This document shows, piece by piece, positions 9,908 through 19,226 of a DNA stretch of 64,000 nucleotides (positions are counted from its first letter, which is position 1; every line of letters begins with the position of its first letter). Source of the DNA: Fagopyrum homotropicum (taxonomy: Eukaryota; Streptophyta; Magnoliopsida; Caryophyllales; Polygonaceae); assembly GCA_033239125.1 (NCBI GenBank), contig BSWB01000004.1, positions 118,367,235 through 118,431,234 on the forward strand. The letters are read 5' to 3'. Below the pieces are notes generated by a model. The model was given only the letters and a program-made list of their open reading frames with translations. It was not told where the DNA came from and ran no database searches. The position numbers and the translations under genes were made by a program.

Positions 9908-12535
9908 ATGGCCGGAAGAAACCTCCAAGCTGAGTTGGATGAAGCCTTAGAGCAAATAAGGCTAAGAGATGAGCTCTTGGAGGAAGAAAGGAGACTTGCC
10001 AATGAGAGGCAAGAGGAAACTAGGAGGGAGATTGAGGAGATTAGGCAAGCCCTTGTTCAAGGAGAGCTTAATCGCCGACAACCTCCACCTCCTCCACCAC
10101 CGATGGAACAACCGCAGCCGGCGGCTAATGTTAGGGTTGTGCCTATTGCCATTGAAGAGCCACAAACCCTAGGGAGGCGTATGGATCCGGCACAAAGAGC
10201 ACACCGTCCGGGTGTGAACTTAGGAGATCCCGCAGCCCACAACTATGAGCTCCGCCCTCAAGTTCTACAAATGATCCGGCATAATCAATTTGGAGGGATG
10301 GAAGGAGAGTCTCCTCACCAACATTTGATGAACTATGAGATTTTGATGGAGACTCTTAGACCGCCAAGATTGGAGAGCAACAACCATAAGCTAAGGGCTT
10401 TCTCCTTCTCTCTTAAGGACAAAGCCTTGGCTTGGTATCAATCTATTCCACAAGGGCGAGTTGGTACTTGGGAGGAGATGACAACCGAGTTTTTGACTAA
10501 GTTCTTCCCACCTTCCAAGACTACCGCATTAAGAGGGAAGATCAATGCCTTCGTGATGAAGGATAGAGAGAGTTTGTTCAAGTCTTTGGAGAGATTTAAA
10601 GACCTTCTCCTAGATTGTCCACACCATGGCATACCGAAAATTGAGCTATTGGAGATCTACTTCAAGGGACTTGATGAAGATAGCCAATTCAAGCTCCAAT
10701 CCCTTTCCGGTGGGACTTTCATGGAGAAGCATGTAGATGATGCTTGGGAGTTTGTGGAGAAGCAAGCTCTTGTGATTGAGAAATACTCCCATAGAAAGAG
10801 TGAAGGGAGAAAGGCGGGAGCATATGAGGTGAGTGAGGTCACCATGAGCAACTTCAAGCTCGACGCCATCAACAACGAGCTAAAGTCCTTGAGGGAGTTG
10901 TGTGCTACAACCTTGAAGAACCAAGCAACCCCTCAAGTGCTTCCACAAGCTAACTTGTCTTCCAAGGAGGAGGATGTGAATTACATGGGAAGGGGCAACT
11001 ACAACAACTACCAAGGCCCAAGGAACTTCAACAACAACCGGCAATTCAACAATTACCGGCCCAACCAAAACCATCCCGGGTTTTCTTACTCTAACCCGGA
11101 TGGAGCCTTGAACCCTCCCGCTTCTACAAGCACAACTCCACCACCAAGAGCTTCACAAGAACCTCCACCCGGATTCACTCAACCTCCAAAGGATAGAACC
11201 GAAATGATGTTTGAGCAATTACTTGGAAGGTTGAGTGGTCTTGAGAGCACGGTGACTTCTATTTCCAAAGCTCAAAAAGTGTTGGAAGCACAAGTGTTCC
11301 AAAAGGCGGGTGAAGCACATAGAGATCCGGGGAAGCTTCCCGGAAGGACCGAAGAAAACCCAAAGGGACAAGTGTTGGCCATTACAACAAGAAGTGGGTT
11401 AAGCATGAAGGATCGTTTGCCTAAGGAGAATGCGAAAGGGAAGCAAGTGGTGAATGAAGAAGAGACTTCGCAAGGAGATGGAGGCAAGAGCAAGGATGTA
11501 GAGCCAAGATGTGTGGCACCGCCTCCATACAAGCCACCACTACCGTTCCCTCAATCACGAGCAAGAGCTTGCTTGGACAATCACTTTGGTAAATTCCTTG
11601 AACTTATGTCTAAATTGCATATTAACATTCCGTTCATGGATGCTATCTTAGGTATGCCGGCATATGGCAAGTTCTTAAAGGAAATACTCTCCAACAAGAG
11701 GAAGTTGGAGGAGTATGGGGAGATAAGAATGACGAAGAGATCCTCGGAGTTGATTCAAACGATGAAGGAGGAGATGCCTCCCAAGCTAAGGGATCCGGGA
11801 TCCTTTTGTGTGCCAATCGGAGTAGGAGAAGTGAAGTATGATGCCCTATGTGATCTTGGGGCAAGTGTAAGCATCATCCCGCTTGCACTTTGCAACAAGG
11901 TTGGGCTAGGAGAGCCAAAGCCGGTCAAGATGACTCTTTACATGGCGGACCGCTCAATCACTCATCCGGTTGGGATCTTAGAAGACATCCCGGTGCAATT
12001 AGGGAAGTTCTATGTGCCCATAGACTTCATTGTTTTAGACATCCCGGCGGACTATCCGGTTCCTATCATCTTGGGGAGACTTTTCCTAGCTACTTCCGGA
12101 TGTCTAGTGGATTGCAAGAATGGGACTCTCTCCTTCAACATTGGAGAAGAGAACATCAAGTTCAAGCTGTCCACAATGATGAAAGGGCCAACCCTTGATG
12201 AGGATATATTCAACATAGTTGAAGAAGAGGAGTCTAGAGAGGTTGTGAGCTCAATCTTGCTCAAGGATCCACTTGAGAGAGTTCTTAGCTCAAACTTGAT
12301 GGAAGAAGGAATTGAGGAGATTAGCAATGAAGTAATCAAGGCCTTGAATGCATTGGACGAGCTACCAAGTGTTGGGTTTGAAGTGCTAGAAGAAGAGGAA
12401 AACTGCCAGAAAAATCGGACTGAAGGGCAAAAATCGGCCGATTTTTGTACTTATGCTGAAATTTCAGCCAGTTTTGCCAAAACAGAAACTCAGATCGACC
12501 CCCCTTCAGAAAAATCGACCGATTTTTCTTCCTAG
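9908..12535 (+). CDS. gag: B gag-protease polyprotein
   Basis: 875 residues. Acidic/basic coiled-coil-like N terminus (1-55), a run of seven prolines near 60, gag domain (about 130-265, with HQHLMNYEILMETL and LTKFFPPSKT), Asn/Gly-rich tract (about 360-385), and aspartic protease with DLGAS near 648 and YPVPIILGR near 717. No CCHC knuckle is visible. Codons upstream of this Met are open and homologous to the N termini of A, D and E back to 9809, where the presumed original ATG is followed at once by TGA. The usable start here is therefore internal and drops about 33 residues. The frame ends at TAG 12533-12535, inside an ATCG motif cluster, and the same frame stays open into pol. Role: particle formation and polyprotein cleavage. 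Confidence 0.92.
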   Translation: MAGRNLQAELDEALEQIRLRDELLEEERRLANERQEETRREIEEIRQALVQGELNRRQPPPPPPPMEQPQPAANVRVVPIAIEEPQTLGRRMDPAQRAHRPGVNLGDPAAHNYELRPQVLQMIRHNQFGGMEGESPHQHLMNYEILMETLRPPRLESNNHKLRAFSFSLKDKALAWYQSIPQGRVGTWEEMTTEFLTKFFPPSKTTALRGKINAFVMKDRESLFKSLERFKDLLLDCPHHGIPKIELLEIYFKGLDEDSQFKLQSLSGGTFMEKHVDDAWEFVEKQALVIEKYSHRKSEGRKAGAYEVSEVTMSNFKLDAINNELKSLRELCATTLKNQATPQVLPQANLSSKEEDVNYMGRGNYNNYQGPRNFNNNRQFNNYRPNQNHPGFSYSNPDGALNPPASTSTTPPPRASQEPPPGFTQPPKDRTEMMFEQLLGRLSGLESTVTSISKAQKVLEAQVFQKAGEAHRDPGKLPGRTEENPKGQVLAITTRSGLSMKDRLPKENAKGKQVVNEEETSQGDGGKSKDVEPRCVAPPPYKPPLPFPQSRARACLDNHFGKFLELMSKLHINIPFMDAILGMPAYGKFLKEILSNKRKLEEYGEIRMTKRSSELIQTMKEEMPPKLRDPGSFCVPIGVGEVKYDALCDLGASVSIIPLALCNKVGLGEPKPVKMTLYMADRSITHPVGILEDIPVQLGKFYVPIDFIVLDIPADYPVPIILGRLFLATSGCLVDCKNGTLSFNIGEENIKFKLSTMMKGPTLDEDIFNIVEEEESREVVSSILLKDPLERVLSSNLMEEGIEEISNEVIKALNALDELPSVGFEVLEEEENCQKNRTEGQKSADFCTYAEISASFAKTETQIDPPSEKSTDFSS

Positions 12536-12550
12536 GTCGATTTTCCTGAG
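12408..12550 (+). repeat. ATCGGCCGAT cluster in B gag-pol linker
   Basis: aaaaatcggac, then aaatcggccgattt (perfect), a 50-nt gap, atcgacc, aaatcgaccgattt and ggtcgatttt. It is in frame between protease and RT, at the same place as the coding clusters of A (1805-1970), D (43960-44060) and E (59240-59352). The gag stop codon lies within it. Confidence 0.8.
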
Positions 12551-12610
12551 TCTTTTCAGCATCAACCACTTGAGTGTGAGCAATCATCAAGGGACTTCAA
12601 GGAGGCTTCC

Positions 12611-15577
12611 ATGGCTTTGCAATCATCTCAACCTACATTGTATGGATCGTCTCCAACCGAAAAAGGTCCTCCTCAAATTGATCTTAAACCTCTTCCTTCT
12701 CATTTAAAGTATGCTTTCCTTGGTTCAAATTCTACTTATCCGGTGATTGTGAATGCATCTTTGAATGATGATGAGCTTAATAGATTGTTGAATGAATTGA
12801 AACTGCATAGAAAGGCAATAGGATACACCATTGATGATCTTGTTGGCATCAAGCCATCTTTGTGCATGCATATGATAATGATGGAAGATAATTATAAACC
12901 CTCTATTGAACATCAAAGAAGGTTAAATCCTATAATGAAAGAGGTAGTTAAGAAGGAAATCATTAAGTTGCTAGATGCGGGAATTATCTACCCTATCTCG
13001 GATAGTAAGTGGGTTAGTCCCGTTCATGTAGTACCTAAGAAGGGTGGGATGACCGTAGTAACCAATGAGAACAATGAACTAATCCCCACTAGAACGGTTA
13101 CGGGATGGAGGATGTGCATTGATTATAGGAAGCTTAACATGGCCTCTAGGAAAGATCACTTCCCTCTTCCTTTCATTGACCAAATGCTAGAGAGGTTAGC
13201 TCAACACTCTCATTTTTGCTACTTAGATGGCTATAGTGGATTCTTCCAAATCCCTATCCACCCCGATGACCAAGAGAAAACAACCTTTACATGTCCATGG
13301 GGTACTTTTGCATATAGGAGAATGCCATTTGGGTTGTGTAATGCACCCACCACCTTTCAAAGGTGTATGATGGCTATCTTTTCGGAATACATTGAAAATA
13401 TAATGGAAGTGTTCATGGATGATTTCTCTGTTTATGGTTCTTCCTTTGATAATTGCTTGGCTAACTTGTCATTAGTATTGCAAAGATGTGAGGAGACAAA
13501 TCTTGTCTTGAATTGGGAAAAATGCCACTTCATGGTAAGTGAAGGTATAGTGTTAGGACACTTGGTGTCTAACCGTGGCATTGAGGTTGATAGGGCAAAA
13601 ATTGAAACAATAGAGAAGTTGCCACCACCTACCTCGGTGAAAGGGGTAAGGAGCTTTTTGGGGCATGCCGGTTTTTACCGGAGGTTCATTCAAGATTTCT
13701 CTAAAATTTCTAAGCCTCTCACTAACCTACTAATGAAGGATGTTGAATTTGTTTTCTCCAAAGATTGCCTTGAAGCTTTTTGTAGGTTGAAGAACGCTTT
13801 GATCTCCGCACCTATCATGCAACCTCCGGATTGGAGCTTACCATTTGAGATCATGTGTGATGCAAGTGATGTAGCCATTGGGGCTGTTTTGGGGCAAAGG
13901 AAAAATGGGAAAACTCATGCTATTTATTATGCTAGCAAGACGCTAGATGATGCCCAACTTAACTATGCCACTACCGAGAAGGAGTTGCTAGCGGTGGTGT
14001 ATGCCTTTGAGAAGTTTCGGTCATACCTTGTTGGAGCGAAGGTCATAGTATATACGGATCATGCTGCGATCCGTTATCTGCTTACCAAGAAGGATGCCAA
14101 GCCTAGGTTGATTCGGTGGATCCTTCTTCTTCAAGAGTTTGACTTGGAAATCCGGGACAAGAAGGGATCCGAGAACTCCGTGGCGGATCACCTTAGTAGA
14201 CTCCCACCATTGGAGCTTGAAAGAGAGGACATCCCGATTAATGACTCATTCCGGGATGAGCAATTGCAAATGGTGGAGGAATGCTTGTTCCAAGTGTCTA
14301 GAGGAAGTGAGCCATGGTATGCCGACATTGTGAACTATCTTGTATGTGAGGAAGTGCCTCCCGGTTTGACATATGCCCAAAGGAAGAAGTTCTTCAAGGA
14401 TGTGAGGCACTACTATTGGAGTGAACCACTTTTGTTCAAGAGAGGGCCGGATGGAATGTTTAGAAGATGCATACCGGAGGATGAGGTGGAGAGTGTGATC
14501 CGCCATTGTCATTCCTTGCCATGTGGAGGGCATGCTAGCGCACACAAGACATGTGCGAAGGTGCTACAATCGGGTTTCTTTTGGCCAAGTTTGTTCAAAG
14601 ACGTGCAAGGCTTCGTGGTAGCTTGTGATGCTTGCCAAAGGACGGGCAACATCTCAAGGAGAAATGAGATGCCCTTGAACAACATACAAGAGGTAGAGAT
14701 ATTTGATGTGTGGGGTGTGGACTTCATGGGACCATTCCCTTCTTCATGTGGCAACCTCTACATCCTATTGGCGGTTGACTATGTTTCGAGATGGGTGGAG
14801 GCAATCGCCTCTCCTACAAATGATGCCAAGGTGGTGGTGTGGTTCTTCAACCGAGTGATCTTCCCTAGGTTTGGAACACCAAGGGTGATCATAAGTGATG
14901 GAGGGAAGCACTTCACTAATAGGAACTTTGGAGCACTTTTGGCTAAGTATGGGGTGACAACACCTTACCATCCCCAAACTAGTGGCCAAGTGGAGATCTC
15001 CAACCGGGAGATCAAGGCCATTCTTGAGAAGACGGTATCAAGGACGAGAAAAGATTGGGCTATGAAGCTCGATGATGCCTTGTGGGCATATAGGACCGCC
15101 TTCAAAACACCAATTGGCACCACTCCTTACAAGTTGGTCTATGGAAAGTCTTGCCACCTTCCGGTAGAGATGGAGCATCGAGCATATTGGGCTATAAGGT
15201 GGCTAAATTTTGATCTCAAAGAGGCCGGAGAAAAGCGGTTGCTAGACATTAACGCCCTTGAGGAGATCCGGTTGGATGCATATGAGAATGCCCGGATCTA
15301 CAAGGAGAGAACCAAGCGATGGCATGACAAGAGGATCACCCCGAAAGAGTTGAGTGAAGGAGACCTTGTCCTTCTCTTCAACTCAAGGCTGCGGCTTTTT
15401 CCCGGAAAGCTCAAATCAAGATGGACCGGGCCCTATGTTGTGAAGAAGGTCTTTCCTCATGGAGCGGTGGAGATAGGAGGAGATCATTGTGGTAACTTCA
15501 AGGTGAATGGGCATCGATTGAAGAAGTACATCCCGGAAGCCCCGGTGGAAGTGATTGCCCCGCTTCACCTCGATTGA
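12611..15577 (+). CDS. pol: B pol: reverse transcriptase, RNase H, integrase
   Basis: 988 residues in the same frame as gag, with no stop between 12536 and 12611, so one amber codon alone separates them. RT: WVSPVHVVPKKGG near 133, CIDYRKLN near 168, catalytic FMDD near 267. RNase H: DASDVAIGAVLG near 417, YTDH near 481. Integrase: zinc finger HCHSLPCGGH...CDACQ (631-677), catalytic Asp in VDFMGP near 703, Asp in SDGG near 763, Glu in QVEISNRE near 794, and a C-terminal GPY-type module (RWTGPYVV) near 940. The second Asp and Glu are 31 residues apart; D has the usual 35, so four residues after YGVT are missing. The Met at 12611 is the first Met of the open stretch; native pol probably arose by fusion to gag. 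Retroelement replication and insertion enzymes. Confidence 0.93.
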   Translation: MALQSSQPTLYGSSPTEKGPPQIDLKPLPSHLKYAFLGSNSTYPVIVNASLNDDELNRLLNELKLHRKAIGYTIDDLVGIKPSLCMHMIMMEDNYKPSIEHQRRLNPIMKEVVKKEIIKLLDAGIIYPISDSKWVSPVHVVPKKGGMTVVTNENNELIPTRTVTGWRMCIDYRKLNMASRKDHFPLPFIDQMLERLAQHSHFCYLDGYSGFFQIPIHPDDQEKTTFTCPWGTFAYRRMPFGLCNAPTTFQRCMMAIFSEYIENIMEVFMDDFSVYGSSFDNCLANLSLVLQRCEETNLVLNWEKCHFMVSEGIVLGHLVSNRGIEVDRAKIETIEKLPPPTSVKGVRSFLGHAGFYRRFIQDFSKISKPLTNLLMKDVEFVFSKDCLEAFCRLKNALISAPIMQPPDWSLPFEIMCDASDVAIGAVLGQRKNGKTHAIYYASKTLDDAQLNYATTEKELLAVVYAFEKFRSYLVGAKVIVYTDHAAIRYLLTKKDAKPRLIRWILLLQEFDLEIRDKKGSENSVADHLSRLPPLELEREDIPINDSFRDEQLQMVEECLFQVSRGSEPWYADIVNYLVCEEVPPGLTYAQRKKFFKDVRHYYWSEPLLFKRGPDGMFRRCIPEDEVESVIRHCHSLPCGGHASAHKTCAKVLQSGFFWPSLFKDVQGFVVACDACQRTGNISRRNEMPLNNIQEVEIFDVWGVDFMGPFPSSCGNLYILLAVDYVSRWVEAIASPTNDAKVVVWFFNRVIFPRFGTPRVIISDGGKHFTNRNFGALLAKYGVTTPYHPQTSGQVEISNREIKAILEKTVSRTRKDWAMKLDDALWAYRTAFKTPIGTTPYKLVYGKSCHLPVEMEHRAYWAIRWLNFDLKEAGEKRLLDINALEEIRLDAYENARIYKERTKRWHDKRITPKELSEGDLVLLFNSRLRLFPGKLKSRWTGPYVVKKVFPHGAVEIGGDHCGNFKVNGHRLKKYIPEAPVEVIAPLHLD

Positions 15578-16124
15578 AACGCTCCTAAATTTGGTCAAGC
15601 TAATGACCTTAAAGAAGCGCTTAATGGGAGGCAACCCATTGGTATATATTTTTCCTTGTGTTTTTCTTGCCTTTGTTTAATCTCACTCTTGGTGTGCTTT
15701 GTTTTTCTTTTGTGTTTTTGGGTGCTAGATCTTGTTGATTGTCATGAGTTATGGGATGTTGGAGGTCATGTGAAAGCCTCATGGACCAGTTGAAGGAACA
15801 AGTTCCAAGCACATGGACGAAGAGGAAAGCACCCAGAAAAATCGGCCTGTTCATCAATAAATCGGCCGATTTTCCTGGGCTATGGGGCGATTTTTCCTCT
15901 GTACAAGGGAAAGTGATGATCTCCAATCAAGCATGGGTGGAGCGGACGTGGAACTTGGACGGCTTGCGATGCCAAGCGCGGGTTCCGACATCATAACGAA
16001 CATCAAGAGCTCTCTACCATCCTTGATCGATCATCCACCATCATCATTCAATGTGAACCGAAATACCAAAGCATCACCAATTTTACATTGTGAGGACTCT
16101 CTTTCACTTCTTTATTTAGCTTCC

Positions 16125-16161
16125 ACATTGGGGACAATGTGTTTCTAAGTATGGGGTGGGG
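16125..16161 (+). promoter_or_regulatory. Stem-loop plus purine tract, internal copy
   Basis: Perfect hairpin ACATTG-GGGA-CAATGT (16125-16140), 6 nt, then AAGTATGGGGTGGGG (16147-16161). Same plan as the module next to the 3' LTR, so it may be a second plus-strand priming site. Confidence 0.55.
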
Positions 16162-17355
16162 TTTTCATAATCACTTGCATGATTAGCATCTAGGATAGTT
16201 TAATTTTGTCACATGTTTCATTATGTCTTGCATTGAACATACATATTTCGAAAAATCCAAAAAATTCAGAAAATTTTAAAAATTTTAGTGCTTCTAAGGC
16301 TTGGATATGACCCTAATGATTGAACCTTGTCTTGTGGATTGGCTATGGATGGCCTTATGTGTTAAATTGATGAATGTATATGTGGACTTGAAGTACTTCT
16401 CTTGAAACCATGAATGATTTGTGATCATGAATGTTTGCCTTGATTGAATTGAGTATTGAAAGTCGAAATTGCATGCTAGTTCTTTCACATCAATTAGGAG
16501 TGATTAAGGCAATTCATTTTCCTCTACTTCTCATCTTGATCACGTTGTTTGAGCACCTCAATTGATATAAATTGACCTCTTTTGACCCATCCGGGAATAG
16601 GAGCATGCTAGTGTGTTGATGTGTGTGAAAAGCAAGTGTGGGGTGAAGATGTTGATGAAAGAATGCCATGAATAGAATGCTGAATTTGTTGTGAAAGTGT
16701 AGACAAAAACATAGGTTTGGGGGCGTTGGTTTAAATGACAAGTAACTCGGTACACTTCGCATAATCGGGCGTTGGTGCCTTGCCAAAGTCAAATAAACCG
16801 ATAGTCCTAACGAGCTTTGGTATGTGTGCCCGGTGTGGATGCATCTCAAAAAACAGAAAAAGCCCGAGAATGGCTAATCATCAAGGTTTCGGCTTTTGTA
16901 CACCAATGCCATTGTCTCAAAAAAAATAAAAGAAAGAAAAGAAAATGAAAAATATACACTTGAGGAGAGTTGAAAAGAAATGTGAAGTTGTGGTTGTTTA
17001 GTTCCTTTCCCGGATTAGCATCACATAGCCTAGAAAATTCCCGCCTAATCACAACGTTTCTTGGCCTTCTATTTTCACAAGTCCTTATGACCTACTTGCA
17101 TGTGTGTAAGACTAAGTGATTTAGATTGGATATGCTCATGATCATCTTGACTTCTTCATCTTTACACTTCATTGCATGCTATCAAGTTAAGTGTAATTGT
17201 CTTTCCATGCTTTCATCTATTTGATGCATAATTGCTTATCCATTGCCATGAAACATGACTATGAAGGTGATCAAAAATTAGAAGCACAAACCCAAAAAGA
17301 TTTTGCCATTTTCTGCATACATAAATCATGTCATCTCTAGTCTATAGTTGGGGAG

Positions 17356-17388
17356 TTGCTCGGGGACGAGCAAACCTTAAGTATGGGG
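17356..17388 (+). promoter_or_regulatory. Stem-loop plus polypurine tract before 3' LTR
   Basis: Perfect hairpin TTGCTCG-GGGA-CGAGCAA (17356-17373), 5 nt, then AAGTATGGGG (17379-17388), and the LTR begins at 17395. The position fits the plus-strand primer, although six bases (tatttt) separate it from the LTR. Confidence 0.65.
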
Positions 17389-17394
17389 TATTTT

Positions 17395-19221
17395 TGATAA
17401 CAAGATTTATGATTTAGGATTAGGTAATCATTTAGATAGATTCATCACTCATTCATGCATGGTTTAGCACAAATTCGCGACGTTTGCACTCAATTCACGT
17501 ATTTTGTCGAGATAGACGTCTACACGGACTTGTGCGTTGCTTTGTAGGTATTTCGGGGGTCTTTTGGACATTAACCGATACATTTGAGGACCAAGCCTCA
17601 TGATGGTACACATCCAAGGCTAAGGAGGAGCATAATTGGAGCAACAAAGGACACAAAGACCACTATTGGTGCGAGCAATGGATCAACTCATGGCTAAACG
17701 AGCATAACACCTTTCTGCTGAAGAAAATCGGACCAGCAAGCAGATAAATCGTCCGATTTTTGTCCACTGGGTCGATTTTTGAGGCTTTGACAGCTTAAGC
17801 CACGTGTCCCACGATCTCTTGTCCGTCCTTGCTCTTGGTGGGGAATATAAGTGGTCCCTCAGGTGGTTGCTGAGCATCTCTCCTCTCCCACACTCTCATT
17901 CACAGCTCATCAATTTGGTAGGAAGATTGGAGAAGAAGAAAAGCTCTCAAGGATTGGAGAAAGAAGAAGAACACCATTCTAAGAGTTTAGAGTGATTTTG
18001 AGTGATTTTGTAGTCTTGGATTGAAGAACTAATTGGAAGGATCGTTAAGAACGTTTTGCATCTTCATTTTAGAGTTTGTAAGTCTTGCTACAACTTGGAT
18101 TTGGCTGAGATTTATTGATTTTGCTTACTCATCTTTCATTACTCATCTATGAACACCATGTATGCTTGTTTGATGATTTCGGATCTTGATATGCATATTA
18201 TTGGCTAATTTCTTGTGATTTTAGAGTGATGGATTGATGGTTATGGCTAGGGTGATGATAGGATGGGCTTATATGTCAGTTTAGGATGATTTATATGCAC
18301 GAAACTCACAACAGAAGGAAAAATCGACCTGTTCATCAGATAAATCGGCCGATTTATCTGTAGAACAGCCCGATTTATTCTTCTGTTGCTCTTTAAATGA
18401 TAAATCTGCATGCTAGGGTGTTTGGTTGTTTAAATCCTAGTGTTTATTAAGCCTAATTTAGCTTAGTATCACCTAATGCTACCAATCCAAGTGAGGGAAG
18501 AGATCTACCCGATGATTTCCGACCTTAGATACCTAAGATGATGAATGCTAGGTAGTAGTGAGCCTCATAAGCCGCTATTGGATCGAGTGTGCTAGGATTA
18601 TTGCTTGAGATTTCCCTATTCCGAGACTTACCCGGTAAGGAGAGGGTTACCCTTAAGTAGTATCTAGTTTGTGCGAAATTCCTTACTCTAACCCCTTGAG
18701 ACCTACCCGGTAATAGGAGTTTGATGTGGGATTAGTGAAGTGAGAGACTTACCCGGTAATCGCTTCCATTAGTGAACATTCTTTCCCAAACACCACAACT
18801 TGTCCTTAGAATCCTTAGAACTTTGAGTCCTATGCCATAACCGGAAATCTTGACCTCTAGAATCTACTTTTCTCTCTTGATCATATTCTGGTGCTTTGTG
18901 TTGCTTGTTCGTTTGCTAGCTTGAGTTGTTAGTTGTTTATCATCTTGCTTGACTTGTGATCTTTGTTTGATCACCACAAAAACCAACAAAAACATTGTGT
19001 TTTCCATTTTCTTTATTCCTCATCTTATCTTAGTCTAGATTCACACTATCTTTGATCATTGCTTGACTCGATTTCACCTTAGTCTTTGTGTTCGACCTCG
19101 GAATACTTACCTTTCTACAAACGTCCCGTACACTGCGGGTTCGCTAGGAGTTAGGATAATTATAACGAGTATAAATTTAAGACTTATTGCGTGCACATAA
19201 CACCTATTCCTAAACGTAACA
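17395..19221 (+). repeat. 3' LTR of element B
   Basis: 1,827 bp, TG...CA. Differs from the 5' copy at five places by eye (C/T, T/C, G/A, A/G, G/A), about 0.27 percent. Same clusters, G-box, TATA and palindromes at +9551. Confidence 0.96.
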
Positions 19222-19226
19222 CCTCA
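19222..19226. repeat. Target site duplication of B, right copy
   Basis: cctca, identical to 7839-7843. Confidence 0.95.

Larger units (their letters stand above)
15578..17394 (+). other. 3' noncoding region of element B
   Basis: 1.8 kb with no frame resembling the env-like gene some Athila elements carry. It holds a motif cluster at 15836-15902 (aaatcggccgatttt plus half-sites), two stem-loop/purine-tract modules (16125-16161 and 17356-17388), and A/T-rich stretches. The segment just after pol (15600-15645, aagcgcttaatgggaggcaa) is also found on the minus strand downstream of integrase in D, so it is conserved between families. Confidence 0.8.
7844..19221 (+). mobile_element. Element B: complete young Athila retrotransposon
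   Basis: 11,378 bp with two 1,827-bp LTRs, primer site, gag-protease and RT-RNase H-integrase in one frame, 1.8 kb of 3' noncoding sequence, a purine tract, and a perfect 5-bp target duplication (cctca). By eye the LTRs differ at five positions, all transitions. No env-like frame was found. Three lesions argue against autonomy: a stop at the codon after the ancestral start, an amber codon between protease and RT, and a 4-residue gap in the integrase catalytic core. Confidence 0.96.

Noticed and set aside
15578..17394. An env-like gene in element B
   Set aside because: All frames in this 1.8-kb region are short and none resembles the env-like start seen in D.
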